Shown here in pieces: positions 33,801 to 41,180 of a DNA stretch of 64,000 nt. This DNA comes from Leptasterias polaris. Taxonomy: Eukaryota; Echinodermata; Asteroidea; Forcipulatida; Asteriidae. Both the position numbers and the translations under genes were made by a program. The stretch spans positions 4,413,001 through 4,477,000 of the forward strand of contig JAZGTN010000015.1 in assembly GCA_037783415.1 (NCBI GenBank). The letters are read 5' to 3'. The notes beneath the pieces are model-generated. The model searched no databases. It was given only the letters and a program-made list of their open reading frames with translations, and had not been told where the DNA came from. Positions within the stretch are counted from its first letter, which is position 1; each line of letters starts with the position of its first letter.

Positions 33801-36041
33801 TAGTCATAAAACGAAATCGAATGACCCTTTTTAGGAAATTGACCGAACCTTTATTAAATACCCAGTATGTTTTAATGGTATTGGTTGTATACGGAGCTTT
33901 GATCTATCCGCGCCACGAAAGTTAAATGAATTATTTTCAATTGTTGATGGTGCCTTTGTGGTATAGACTCCCTCCGCCCCTTGCAGTTTTCACACAAAAA
34001 TGAAGTTCGTCAACATAAAAAACTATTCTGAAGTGATCTGAAGGGACTAACCCTATTTCACAAAAATGGGCGACGCGGAACTATGATCGGATTATTGTTG
34101 AAAACAACATTGACGATTTTCTACTCGCTGTTTGTGTAGAGCAGTTTTCGCAGCTGAATTTGTTTAGGTTTTATAAACTAATCAATACTCTTCGCGGAAC
34201 TTTCCAAAGAAACTTTTTGTGGGCGATTGTTTTTCTAGCCCTGGAAGAAAGTTTTGAGAGGAGTGGACGAAAATTAAACCAAACCAGTAAACCAAACTTG
34301 AGCACTGCATGTGCGTGCACGTTTGTATGTTATAGAGTACAAAATGTACATGCGTATGCAGAGATACTACATCAATGTACATGTACATGTACACCCAAGT
34401 GTGTAACAGCCTGCAATCGTGACCCTCCTTTGTTCAACTCTTTGTGATAGCAACCGTGGCCCACAATGCTTTCCTTTGTGATAGCAACCGTGGACCAATT
34501 GTCCTCTTTTGTTATTAGGTCCCGGTTTGAATGTGGTTACCTACTCATGCACACACACATGCACCCATGTACAATGTACACATACATATACGCCATATTA
34601 ATACATGCAAGAGCTTCCCAACTTGAATAATTCAGCACCAAAAGTGCAGGACCTAGCCAATGGAAAGCGAAAATGCAAATGACGGCCTTTACCGCGGGAA
34701 AACAAAATTCGCCGGAGTTTGCCAGAGTTGGCATGCACATTAGTATACCTAGTATTAGCATGGAGGTATTATATGAATAATTCCTACCTCCATGGTATTT
34801 TAATTTCTTCCCACCCCCATGGTATTAGTAAACATCATGGCTGCCTACAATGTTAAAACGTGTAAATGTGACCAGCTCTCAGAGATTCTTCATAAAATTT
34901 TGTTTTCTTAAAAAAAAAAAACACATGCGAAAGGTCAATGACATTCCCTTGATGATACAAAGAATAAGCCACAAAGTATTGACGATGTGACCTCTGTTTA
35001 TATTCAAACCGCCCTCTGTTGACAAGTCTGTTGTCCAAGTCATGTTCCGCTGGGCAAAAAGACGCGTAGTCATGATAATATTGCGTGTACTTTCTAGCTG
35101 GCTGTCAAGTACACAAAGGTTTTGCCCGGCGACATGCGCGGGCATCATGTTACGATTTTCAAATGACGTCAGAGGTCACATCGTCTATAGGGATAGGTCG
35201 TCCAGCGTATGGGACTGGGGCTATCTTACCCCATTTTTAAAATAAAAAGTGACATCATTCTCGGTACACAGTGCTGTCCAGTCACTCACAGCTGTTCTGT
35301 ATGATAGGAAGCCCAGTATAATTTTTGAGCAAATTGTTTACCTCCACGTTGAGCTAAATATACACAATCAGCGACTGCAGTCACATGACCCATAGTGGTA
35401 ATGTAAACATCCCAATCAAACAATATGTGAACTTGGAAACGCGTGGCTGCTTCCGAGCGCTTTTGCCATAAAGGTGGGAAGCAGCCATGCTTTTTAAAGC
35501 ACACTGTGCATTGTTTGCTTGGTTTGTTTACATTACCGATGCCAGCAGGGATAGGCCTATGTAATAAATTAGTTCACTGTTGGCGGGACAGACGTATCCC
35601 CATACTTTTGTTTGGGCACTGGCCTGGTGATCAGTCTTTTTTCTTTGTCGTTTTCTTCCATTCTGTGCTTTTTAACATGTGTTCTGCGCCTTTGATCATT
35701 TTGTATGTAAGGGGCGCAATATAAATTGTTAATATTATTATTATTATTATTATTGTATCCCCAGAGTCACGTGACTGCAGTCGCCGATTGTGTCTATTGT
35801 TTTGATCATTTGAAGGTTTATTTTAAAATGTAAAATTTAACTTACCAGACTGTTCAACAAAAGCAACTCTATACAAATAGCTATTGTCATCTTCTTCCAA
35901 TAACCGAATGTACTCCACGCCGCAGTTCCCTGCTTGTTCGGACTGAAAATAGTTCTTGATTTCTTGTCTGTTTGCATTGGGCCTAGTTGGGGAAAGTCTC
36001 ACATAAACTGCATAAGAACGGTTAGGTTGACTAGCCTCCAT
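720..36041 (-). CDS. PARP14-like: Gene 1: PARP14-like macro-PARP (mono-ADP-ribosyltransferase family), 12 exons, 3' end outside window
   Basis: This entry spans the whole gene model. Coding exons in transcript order: 35846-36041, 32150-32268, 31069-31270, 29707-29805, 29084-29203, 27465-28670, 25787-26407, 24976-25434, 22473-22639, 3347-3502, 2071-2272, 720-868. Together they are 3696 nt, or 1232 codons, with no stop, and every intron has GT..AG ends in compatible phase. Domain order is RRM-like repeats (about residues 8-275), KH-like repeats (about 300-800), one macro domain (about 810-1000), a KH-like linker (about 1010-1115), WWE (about 1116-1180) and the start of the PARP catalytic domain (from about 1186). 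This is the PARP14 order, but human PARP14 has three macro domains and I see one here. Family knowledge: such proteins read and write ADP-ribose in immune and stress responses. The catalytic H-Y-x residues lie beyond the left edge, so activity cannot be judged. Confidence 0.88.
1035..1388 (+). repeat. SINE with ATT tail
   Basis: The sequence runs from a CTTGTGTCCTTAAGCAA box through GATGGGACGTAAAGCCGTTGG, CCCAGTGCACTTATCGAAAA and AAAGCGCTATATAAAAACCA to a (TTA)n tail. A second copy of the same body lies at 21692-21985. The tRNA-derived SINE at 38073 has the same GTGTCCTTGAGCAAG box after its tRNA head, which supports the class. It sits in intron 11 of gene 1. ORFs on both strands here are shadows of the SINE. 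Confidence 0.8.
1673..1979. mobile_element. Palindromic element with tRNA-like core
   Basis: Two arms of about 87 bp are inverted copies of each other: 1673-1759 and 1892-1979 (GTTTTTACC..ACACGATGTGTGTTAA near the outside and AATCCACAGGCAAATCACTCG near the inside). Between them at 1825-1896 lies a tRNA-like segment with an A box (GGTCTAATGGTAAAGAC) and a perfect B box (GGGTTCGAATCCC). The anticodon arm does not fold well, so this is a tRNA-derived repeat and not a working tRNA gene. Confidence 0.75.
2071..2272 (-). CDS. Gene 1 exon 11: WWE domain
   Basis: Acceptor AAACTACAG|GTC; opens VKWKFGTPSSLEDFNGDF, then ILEEAFQKKMPNVRLDLGNT, IIDFQQMQATLNGSVINVNR and VDLKSG. The W-x-F/W opening, the 'x-x-x-IEEAFQKK' helix and the 'IDFxxMxxT' strand are the WWE signature. 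In PARPs this domain can bind iso-ADP-ribose or mediate protein contacts and sits just before the catalytic domain. Only the first of the name-giving Trp residues is clear. The second position is the Glu of LEEAF, as expected. Donor AAAAGTG|GTAAAC, phase 1. Confidence 0.88.
3347..3502 (-). CDS. Gene 1 exon 10: end of KH-like module, basic coiled helix
   Basis: Acceptor ATCAACCCTAG|GTG and donor AAAGAA|GTGAGT; 156 bp, phase 0 on both sides. It encodes VTVEPYEGRAKFIRVEGCKY then a long charged helix (LLDILKIFARKQKKEIEKQR). In PARP14-type proteins a 'x-I-x-G-x-x-x-x-V-x-x-x-I-x-x-x-I' helix precedes the WWE domain, and this fits. The match is by pattern and phase only. Confidence 0.72.
5455..6340 (+). 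repeat. Tandem duplication of about 475 bp within the repeat block
   Basis: The segment AAAACCTTGTAACTTGACAC .. TTTAATATTCAGAGACATAC .. GACACCCGATGACGTCATC occurs at about 5480-5850 and again at about 5950-6320 with few differences. The first copy has AATTAAACAAAGGCAAAC where the second has AATTGCACAAAGGCAAAC. Confidence 0.8.
6500..14900 (+). repeat. Two tandem units of about 4-4.5 kb
   Basis: Sequence from about 6500 to 10960 recurs from about 11028 to 14910. Matching landmarks: 7014/11525, 7716/11691, 8260/12233, 9376/13312, 10280/14240. The offset falls from about 4515 to about 3960 because the second unit lacks about 540 bp, with the junction in GTTTGACGG|GTCAATAATG at 11690. A third, more diverged partial unit covers 16190-18900. 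Confidence 0.8.
16053..16143. repeat. Two GTGTTCGG/CCGAACAC hairpins
   Basis: Two tandem copies of a hairpin, each flanked by an A-rich linker with CGAACAATAACAAGAG. The stem is GGTGTTCG..CGAACACC with a loop containing CTCCGCTCC. They belong to the same hairpin family as the larger array at 20646-21183. Confidence 0.85.
16570..16750 (-). repeat. Antisense fragment of tRNA-derived SINE body
   Basis: CAGCTCCCTGGGGAGTATAC and CCCTGGTCACTGGGCCATT are the reverse complement of the body of the SINE at 38073-38417 (GGGAGCTGAGAAA; AATGACCAGGG). The fragment sits inside the repeat block copy. Confidence 0.65.
18297..18319 (+). repeat. Poly-G tract
   Basis: An uninterrupted run of about 22 G follows AAAGTGG. 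The homologous place in the inverted copy (about 39280) is a mixed C/G run, so the tract changes fast in length. Other G/C runs occur at 17380-17392, 30323-30342, 30748-30760, 37345-37362 and 55955-55966. Confidence 0.9.
20646..21183. repeat. Array of about ten GTGTTCGG-type hairpins with varying loops
   Basis: Units of about 45-65 bp, each an A-rich linker with (C)GAACAATAACAA plus a hairpin. The stem base is GTTCGG..CCGAAC. Upper stems differ between units: GGGCTTCTAAGCCC at about 20655, GGTCTGTAAGACC at about 20709, GGGCGTAAGGCCC at about 20770 and 20806, and GGAGCTAYGCTCCGCTCC in the later ones. Pairing is retained while the sequence changes. Confidence 0.85.
21692..21985 (+). repeat. SINE copy (same family as 1035-1388)
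   Basis: It shares GATGGGAAGAAGAGCCGTTGG, CCCAGTGCACTTATCGAAAA, GGTTCGCCCCGGTGTTC and GCGCTATTATAAGAAGCC with the copy in intron 11. It begins abruptly after GCTTCGTCTTTC, so the tRNA head is missing and it is a 5'-truncated copy. Confidence 0.8.
22473..22639 (-). CDS. Gene 1 exon 9: KH-like linker between macro and WWE domains
   Basis: Acceptor TTTCCTCAACAG|TT; T from exon 8 completes a Phe codon. It encodes a Lys/Glu-rich segment, then LQETVILQLYAMDINFLMKA and DKLNTFQAEEFLSEIC. This fits the strand-helix pattern of the KH-like module that follows the last macro domain in PARP14. The donor TGT|GTAAAT gives phase 0, matching the far exon 10 across a 19-kb intron. It was short and had no ORF of note, so it was found by splice-phase reading. 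Confidence 0.7.
24113..24246. mobile_element. Near-perfect palindromic MITE (about 135 bp)
   Basis: The arm GGCCGTGTCCGAA..CGGCTACAGCTACGGCTAG is followed, after a short loop around 24175-24190, by its reverse complement ending CGGACACGGCC. Arms are about 58 nt with few mismatches, so a transcript would form a long stem. The target duplication is unclear. Confidence 0.85.
24308..24382 (+). repeat. tRNA-like sequence (degenerate)
   Basis: It has an A box like TCAGTTGGTAGAGCAC and a B box CAGGTTCAAGTCCCG, but the anticodon stem and acceptor stem pair poorly. It is most likely a tRNA pseudogene or SINE head. No SINE body follows. Confidence 0.6.
24687..24751 (+). repeat. Tandem duplication, two units of about 30 bp
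   Basis: TTGTTCTCCAGAGAGACAAT plus TACTGAAA occurs twice back to back in intron 8 of gene 1. A two-copy microduplication with almost no divergence, so recent. Confidence 0.85.
24976..25434 (-). CDS. Gene 1 exon 8: C-terminal half of the macro domain
   Basis: Acceptor CATCTTAG|GT; the split codon is Gly, so the exon opens GGNVIQNESNQIL. It continues with GEAVLTSSGNLPCKKVIHVA, the central 'G-x-x-x-x-T-x-x-x-x-L-x-C-x-x-x-I-H' macro pattern, and SIAIPAISTGVYCFP, the second ADP-ribose-binding loop (STG). The essential loops are present, so ADP-ribose binding is plausible. Hydrolase activity cannot be judged by eye. Donor GATT|GTGAGT, phase 1. The intron downstream (about 2.3 kb) contains a palindromic MITE and a tRNA-like sequence. 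Confidence 0.92.
25787..26407 (-). CDS. Gene 1 exon 7: KH-like domains, acidic linker and N-terminal half of the macro domain
   Basis: Acceptor TCTGCAG|GTGCC, phase 1. About 150 residues of KH-like sequence come first (GARFIKLAGFKRNFDETKKH; TRLITTYYGQELERVG; FTIQGNEEGYDAVHTL). A short acidic stretch of Asp, Glu and Ser follows. Then comes the macro fold: RLRVCQGDLTRQRVDCIVNA with the VNAAN signature, and LQHIGGVAAAIVKAG. Family knowledge: VNAAN and the following glycine-rich loop bind ADP-ribose. Here the usual HGGGVA reads HIGGVA, so one loop glycine is replaced by Ile. Donor GTTTGT is non-optimal but in phase 1. Confidence 0.9.
26601..27062. mobile_element. hAT-like MITE with 8-bp target duplication
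   Basis: TTTCAAGC lies on both sides (26601-26608 and 27055-27062). Inside, terminal inverted repeats of about 100 bp begin CCCCTATTCTCGTAGCCACC at the left and end GGTGGCTACGAGAATAGGGTG at the right; both include CCGTATATAAACGG-type sequence. The 8-bp duplication is typical of hAT elements. It has no coding. It sits in intron 6 of gene 1. Confidence 0.88.
27465..28670 (-). CDS. Gene 1 exon 6: end of third RRM-like domain and tandem KH-like domains (1206 bp)
   Basis: The largest exon. The phase-1 G joins TT to give VVHDVLTKDHQIVGKNGLRI, completing the RRM of exon 5. The rest is about 370 residues of repeated KH-like pattern (hydrophobic strand, helix, 'I-x-x-x-I-x-x-L'), for example FHEVILVGEQKDVDFTQAT, KVQFVQHVPDKIHEVLGSRN and GKITIHGATSRDVREAKAYI. 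The exon holds a local tandem duplication around the DLKIT motif (27820-27995) with a 4-bp offset, so one copy reads an alternative frame (see findings). It ends at ACAG|GTACTT, phase 1. KH-like repeats of macro-PARPs are assigned from family knowledge. Their ligands are not evident here. Confidence 0.82.
28760..28981 (-). other. Intron 5 of gene 1; open frame not used by the model
   Basis: A 73-codon minus frame lies between exons 5 and 6. Exon 5 joins directly to exon 6 in phase and completes an RRM, so this frame is not needed. It could be an alternative exon, but nothing in its sequence resembles PARP domains. Confidence 0.4.
29084..29203 (-). CDS. Gene 1 exon 5: third RRM-like domain, first part
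   Basis: Encodes DLKMVGLHFNNKKESGGSGV followed by QPGPMDGQAIVYFEDWK. The 'L-x-x-x-F-x-N-x-K-x-S-G-G' and 'AIVYFED' patterns are those of PARP14-type RRM-like repeats. The acceptor (CACAAG|AC) has a poor pyrimidine tract. It is accepted because it alone gives a correct phase and a continuous domain. Donor AAGG|GTATGT, phase 1. Confidence 0.72.
29707..29805 (-). CDS. Gene 1 exon 4: end of second RRM-like domain
   Basis: Acceptor TATATAG|ACC; the split codon becomes Asp. It encodes DLEDVIRKISQRKLKGASLK, the last helix and strand of the RRM begun in exon 3, then AEQVHHSDAILVQ leading to the next domain. Donor AAG|GTAAGG, phase 1. The 99-bp length keeps the same phase on both sides. The preceding intron holds a foldback element with long poly-G tracts. 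Confidence 0.78.
30279..30811. mobile_element. Foldback element with poly-G/poly-C near the arm ends
   Basis: Arms at about 30279-30420 and 30670-30811 are inverted copies: GCACCCGATTCGACTACCCA near the left end matches GGGTGGTCGAATCGGGTGC at the right. Inside each arm are a G or C run, a GAGATGCCA..ATAAGCGTGCCCGAAATAT block and a GCGAGGC end. TGTGT flanks both sides, a possible 5-bp duplication. It sits in intron 3 of gene 1, with a unique core of about 250 bp. Confidence 0.78.
31069..31270 (-). CDS. Gene 1 exon 3: second RRM-like domain, N-terminal part
   Basis: Starts in phase 0 after TTGAAAG|GTC. It encodes a Lys-rich lead (KLITKKKRRPPP), then EQCLFLKGIPNGCLSKDVKI, a typical RRM first strand and helix, then PTIQYGEKPGTAICTFSRDIP, the RNP1-like strand region. 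The donor GTATAA is weak but gives the correct phase 1 for the next exon. The basic lead could serve nucleic-acid binding or nuclear import (inference). Confidence 0.8.
32150..32268 (-). CDS. Gene 1 exon 2: rest of first RRM-like domain plus Pro-rich linker
   Basis: The acceptor is CTACACAG|GTGCT. The phase-1 G from exon 1 completes a Gly codon, giving GATNVLARPDHEMVADGHKI, the closing helix and strand of an RRM-like fold (an 'x-x-L-x-x-x-D-H-x-x-x-G' pattern). A linker rich in Pro, Gly and Thr follows. The donor is GAG|GTACTT in phase 0. The exon is 119 bp. The preceding intron (about 3.6 kb) holds a TIR transposon copy. Confidence 0.75.
32894..33846 (+). mobile_element. TIR element, copy 1 (with short CAATTT-type subterminal repeats)
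   Basis: Starts GGTTTTCTCG(G)TCCAATTTCG after TATA-like sequence and ends GGAAATTGACCGA. The interior matches 50279-51269 in reverse complement. Both ends are crowded with short motifs of the form (C)ATTCAATTT(C/A)G and CATTCGATTTCG, in both orientations. No transposase frame was recognised. It lies in intron 1 of gene 1. Confidence 0.8.
34760..34793. repeat. Short hairpin, ATGGAGGTA..TACCTCCAT
   Basis: A nine-base-pair inverted repeat with a 16-base AT-rich loop. A closely related palindrome (ATGGAGGTAGAATTATAATTC..) is at 47573-47610. They may be copies of a mini-palindromic repeat. Confidence 0.6.
35480..35757 (+). repeat. LINE or SINE 3' end with (ATT)n tail
   Basis: The sequence ends GTAAGGGGCGCAATATAAAT followed by a run of ATT. 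The GCGCAATATAAAT tail recurs at other places (8517 and 12485 in reverse, 40218, 46348), so it is a mobile-element 3' end. The class cannot be decided. Confidence 0.55.
35846..36041 (-). CDS. Gene 1 exon 1: start codon and first half of N-terminal RRM-like domain
   Basis: Translation starts MEASQPNRSYAVYVRLSP and runs through IKNYFQSEQAGNCGVEYIRL to VAFVEQS. This resembles the start of PARP14, where the first RRM-like domain has a YFQS element followed by a GGG/GECEV-type strand. The exon ends at a consensus donor (G|GTAAGT) in phase 1. The chosen ATG at 36041 puts the RRM at the very N terminus, as in the family. Other in-frame ATGs upstream (the furthest at 36137) would add up to 32 residues with no recognisable content. 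No TATA box or clear promoter element stood out upstream. Confidence 0.75.
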
Positions 36042-38072
36042 AATTATAAGCATCAACCTCCCGAATGATCTCTTGCACTTCAGTTCAGTGCAATAACGTC
36101 TAGGCCTAGATAGGCCTATACTGGCCCCACCAAGCACAGCCTCGAATTAAAGAATGAGCAAATTAAAAGAAGATTGTAAGTGTGGTGCCGCTACTTCTTT
36201 CTTTTTAAGGTATGATTTACTGTGTCAACTGCAGATTGCAGAACAACAATTTGAACACTACTCGCAGATGAGTACTGGAATTGGTTTGTGCATATTTTAG
36301 AGCAAAGGTGTGTGTCAAACTCGCCCCGTCAATCCCAACATACCGTGTTGAATTATACGTGGATACATGGAGTTGCATGCAAGGGGGATTCCCCCTTTGC
36401 ACGCAATCAAATCGCTGATTGGTCCAATCTATCTCGTGCTTATCACCGAATCGAAGGAGACAAAGAAACAAATTGTTTGATGGAACGTCACAGCATTGAA
36501 AAACTGTTTTTATTGTCAACAAAAACATTTGTGCAGGATGCCGAAAAATTGTTTGGCAATCCTGTCGCACGTAGAAACCGCTTGGGGTACACCTAACCCT
36601 CTGCTAAACATTATAAGTACATCCACGGAGGAAGCCTCTATGATACACCTGACGCCAACCTAGCCCCATTAGGCCAAATCCACTTCGAGTTATTGATCCT
36701 AGCACCAATGCAATCCTATTTCTTTGCCCGCCGGAACTTTTGATCTCGGTCGTTCTCGATCATGAAACTTACCGGTCGAATGCTATTGATTTTCAGACAG
36801 CCCAACTGCTGGAATTTGTTGTAAAAACATCACACATTTTGGGGGAAATCAAATGCTTTTCGAGTCGTGAAGGTGAATTTTTGTTCCCATCTAATCAACT
36901 TGCTCGAAAACCATACTTTGTCGGGTTCCCTTAACAACTTTTCAACATTGATGCAATCAACTGCTACAATTTAATGGGGATCAGACCAGTTTACTCAGCG
37001 CAATCAAGGTTTTGTGGAATCATTTGCGGAATTCATTGTTTTTATATTCTGTCAGTCAATGAGAAAGGAACTATCTAGAAACAAGTCTAGATGTTACCAA
37101 GCGCTGAAGACGGGTAGACTTTACTCAAGTCCCAATCCCGTGCCCTTCCTTGCCTCATCGTCAGAAAACTATTGTTTTGCGCTCTGCATTCCCCAACCTG
37201 TTCCGCGCGCCGGACAGGGACTTGACGATCCCGCAGTTGCCTGATATGTAAATTTATTCACTTACGAAATGCAAAGTTACGGCGCATTACTTGTTGTCCA
37301 ACCAAACGCGTTAAAAAAGAAGACTCGTTGATTTTTTATTTGCGGGGGGGGGGGGGGGGGGGTAAAGTACTTTGTCGAGGATCGAAATGCATTAATATTT
37401 ATAAAAACTACAAATTTATTTGAATTCAAGTTAATATTACGTATTCATTGGGATTGGTATTGTTTGAAAATACATACTTTGAATTGTTGACAAATGCAAT
37501 TCAGCGACTTAAAACACCCACCCCCCTCTTCCGCCCGGCAGCCATTCTGGAGATGCATTCGTCCGTAGATACATGATACAAACGTCACAGAGTAAGATGA
37601 ATACTAAATGAAGGGGCGGCACTTCCACGCTCCCATTGGTTTTGTACATCTCCCCATTCGGGGAGATTTTTCTATTCAATGCGTGGAGTAGGAAACGACC
37701 CCGTCAAGTCCCTTGATCGCCACCACAATAGGTACATTTTGTCGGTGAGGGCGCACTGGTATTATAATTATGTCTGTACTGTGGCTGCATGCTGGCGCGT
37801 GTGTTAGGGACCTCGCACGAGAAAGGGACTTGAATCAAGTCTAAAGACGGGCGGCTCATGCAGCGAGCGGGGAGAAAGTTGACCCAGCCATTATACGCGC
37901 GGAGAGAAAAGTTTGGTCGATTATTGACCTTAAAACACAATGGGTTATGTTGATTAGATCGTTACGTCGTTTACCCCATCATTATGTGATAGTCCTGTCT
38001 GTTCTCTAAGCAAGAAATGACTAAAGAGAAATATTTAATTGTTTTGAAGATGATGGGAGGCAAGTTTGTTGG
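36042..38072. other. Region upstream of gene 1
   Basis: Contains a single arm of the Mutator-like repeat (36650-37000), a poly-G run (37345-37362) and otherwise unassigned sequence. No TATA box, initiator or CpG cluster was clear enough to call a promoter. Short ORFs at 36288-36596 (plus) and 36217-36570 (minus) overlap each other and have no recognisable product. Confidence 0.4.
36650..37000 (+). repeat. Solo arm of the Mutator-like foldback family
   Basis: AACCTAGCCCCATTAGGCCA, CCACTTCGAGTTATTG.., GGGTTCCCTTAACAACTTTT and ATGGGGATCAGACCAG follow the order of the arms at 54469-54820 and 55195-55524, with clear divergence. No partner arm was found nearby, so this is a partial copy upstream of gene 1. 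Confidence 0.7.
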
Positions 38073-38417
38073 GTGTCATGGCCGAGTGGTTAAGAGCATC
38101 GGATTCAAGTTCTGGTGGTTTAGCCATCGGGGTGTGGGTTCGAGTCCCGGTCATGACGCTTGTGTCCTTGAGCAAGACACTTTGCTATAATTGCTTCTCT
38201 TCACCCAGGGGTATAAATGGGTACCTGCAAGGGTAGAGGTTGATATTGTGTTTGAAAAAGCCTTCGGAGCGCCATCACGGCAGCCCGGGCTATATACTCC
38301 CCAGGGAGCTGAGAAAGATTAAAGGAATGTTATTGGCCCAATGACCAGGGCACTAATGTAAAGCGCATTGAGACCGTTATTGTGTGAAATGCGCTGTATA
38401 AGAACTGGTTATTATTA
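38073..38417 (+). repeat. tRNA-Leu-derived SINE
   Basis: The head (38073-38159) closely follows a tRNA-Leu(CAA): GGCCGAGTGGTTAAGAGC A box, TTCAAGTTC anticodon arm, variable arm and GGGTTCGAGTCCC B box. The body has CTTGTGTCCTTGAGCAAGAC, CCCCAGGGAGCTGAG and GCGCTGTATAAGAACTGG, with a short ATT tail at 38410-38417. It abuts the repeat block directly. Confidence 0.88.
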
Positions 38418-38984
38418 GGTGTTCGACCGAACAACTCTTTGTTATTGTTCGTTTTTTTTTTTTTTTTCCTTCTTTGTTTTGCTTATTCTTCTCAGTGAGC
38501 TTTGTCCGCAAGCAAACGCATACTTCCGAATCTTTGATCAACTTGAAACTTCATGTGAAGTTAGAACAAAACTAGGAGAAGCCGAGTAAGTTGTGACGTC
38601 ACGATTACGTCATCAGGTGTCAAGTTACAAGCCATTTTAGCTCGAAAAGTGCCCTCATGCCAATGCCTGTATGTCTCTGAATATTACAACTACAGTATTC
38701 ATATTTGGGCATATGATAGATCAAGACACGGGCAACATTTGAAAAGTTAACGCCAAATTCACATGACCTTAACTTCCGGGTCGTACCCTAGGTCGAAGTT
38801 CGCCTTCGTTTTTTTCCTTCAAAAAACACTTTCGAGCTAACTCAAGATTGAGATTGAATTGAACAATGAAACTCAACAGATAGTTGAACCTCACTATCAA
38901 GACGACACAAACCTATTTACTCATGATGACGTCATCGGGCATCGAATTATAATAAATCAAAGTTTAATATTTGTAAAAAGCATA

Positions 38985-41180
38985 ACTCATGAACCATTTG
39001 TTTGTTTTTTATAATCTACACATCATCGGATAGCTCATTTAAAGTTCGACAAACGCTACACAGAACCCGTCCAACATTTGAACTCGGAAGTTGAAAATTT
39101 CTTATTATCCTATCTTATATATATCTTTAAAACTACTGATCATTTCAGCATAATTTTTGTATCAGGGTTTAGAACGTTAGTCGTGCTCAAACTTCTGAAC
39201 ACAGACATGACAACATTTTGACCTTAATATATGGTCAAAACCGGACAATGAAGAGCAACTACCCACTCGTACCCCCGCCCCCACTTTGATTGACAAAACA
39301 TTATGTACACATAACGTTGAAACTGATGCAAGCTGCAGTTCAGTGTCGTCATTGTTGTTTCATGTGGCGGGAAGCTAGCCTTTAGTCAAGGCGCACCGCG
39401 GCACCCCCGGCCCGGATAACACGCACGAAAAAAGACCAGCGCGAGCGGCGAAGCGCCTTTACCAACTGGTTTTTCTGCTACCGTATGTACAACGTAGTTC
39501 AAGATTATCAATGGCGTACTATTAAGATTATAGATCTAAATACCGCTTATATTTAGCGTCTAATTGTTTCCCTATTCGCCCTTCTCATGGCTTAATGATC
39601 AATATGGAATTGAAGACGAAGTTTCACTGAGATGACCACCTGCTTCAGTGATTCGTCTGACTTGTAATTGTTTGAGAAAATGCAAGCAGAAAAAGACGAA
39701 CATTGGTTATGTGTTTATCAAACACCGAGAAGCAGAGACTTGACATCAGCTCATGAATGGGTGTTTCGGACGGCGTCCACGGCAGTGTTTATCGATGCTA
39801 TATCGGTGCCACACGGTGATAAAACGGTAAGCTTTGTGTAAAAATCATTGCTTTTCAAAATGAGTATTTATTTAATGCACAGTTATGTTATAAAGTTTAT
39901 CTTTTATCATCAAGTGGTGGCGTTGGTGATGTTTTTAAAACTAAAGAACGTTTAGTGTGATCGTCGAGGAGTAGAATTGGGCAATGGGGGATTGGTATGA
40001 TTGTTGGCTGTGTCACTAAAGTCAGAAAATGGTCCGACTGAAGAATGTTTGTCGGCAACTTTGATGACGTATGTGTTAAGTAAAGTAGGTTTTGTTTATA
40101 AGTTGTTCACTTCCAAAACAATATCTGCACCTTCCACTAACCTTTTCTTGTGCAATTTCCTAAGTTTGAATGTTGTTACTGTTTTGAGCCCCCCCCCTTT
40201 GAACAGGTTGTCATTGAGAGAGCGCAATATAAATTAAATAAATTAGTAGTATTATTATATAAATATGAAACGTTTTAAGTCTTGATTTTTGTTTATTTTA
40301 ACAGTTTCAGCTTGACTTAATTTTCCTTGAGTTATACTTTGTTTACTTTGTAATATTGTTTTTTTCTTCTTCAGAATACAGCACATCCACCGGCATGGTC
40401 TTGGATCCAGTGACAGATTTTCCACGTGTTGTTGTGTTGCATTCCTCATTTCCTGTATGATGCACCATACAGGTAGAAATAAAACTTATAAATCATTATG
40501 TTATAAGTCAAAATTCAAGAGAGGCTTAGATTTGCCGTCTTCATGATTTGCCTTCGTTTTGCATTATGATTTAAAACAAGTGCCCTTTCAATAGTCTAAA
40601 AATTAACAAACTGTTCTGTAGGAAAATCAATATCCAAAAAACAAGCAAATTAAGCTTTTTAAATAATACAACTGCCAGCTCAGAACTTGCTTGACTTATA
40701 CTATAGCGACATCATCATCAGTGTTTTTGTATTGAACAATCAATGTTTCCTGAACCGAGTATCCACCTTATTGGATTTGAAACCCTGTTAAAAACTTTTC
40801 TGAATTGTAACCTAATAATGTCAACATGTATAGTGTGTTTTTTTATCAATAGAAAATCGATAACCATCGAAAAATAAATAAACTTACTTTCTAAATTAAT
40901 CTTTGTTTTCCACTAGGCACATATTTAAATGCCTATGTCTCATAATGATGTCATAGGTTTTCAAATTTGGCTAAACAAAAGGTTGTTATTTATAAAATTT
41001 ATTAAATTTTTAGCAGCCCTTTATTTCTTGTGTAACCTATTTATACTTTACTTTCTCTAATATTTCAAAAGCTATCAGGATTGTTTTCAGCGATTCAATG
41101 ATATAGCTTACGCATTAAAACAGCAGTGAGCCCACCAGCGATACCCGAACACCTAGTGTTTGTTGTCACAAACACGTTAA
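38985..41180 (-). repeat. Right arm of the long inverted repeat (partner 16150-18625)
   Basis: The reverse complement matches the left copy through the AAGCTAGCCTTTA..GGCGCACC and GCGAGCGGCGAAGCGCC patch, the poly-C, the GGATCCAAGACCATGCCGG block and the terminal CTAGTGTTTGT hairpin. A third, more diverged copy in the same direction covers about 43180-44830. Confidence 0.8.
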
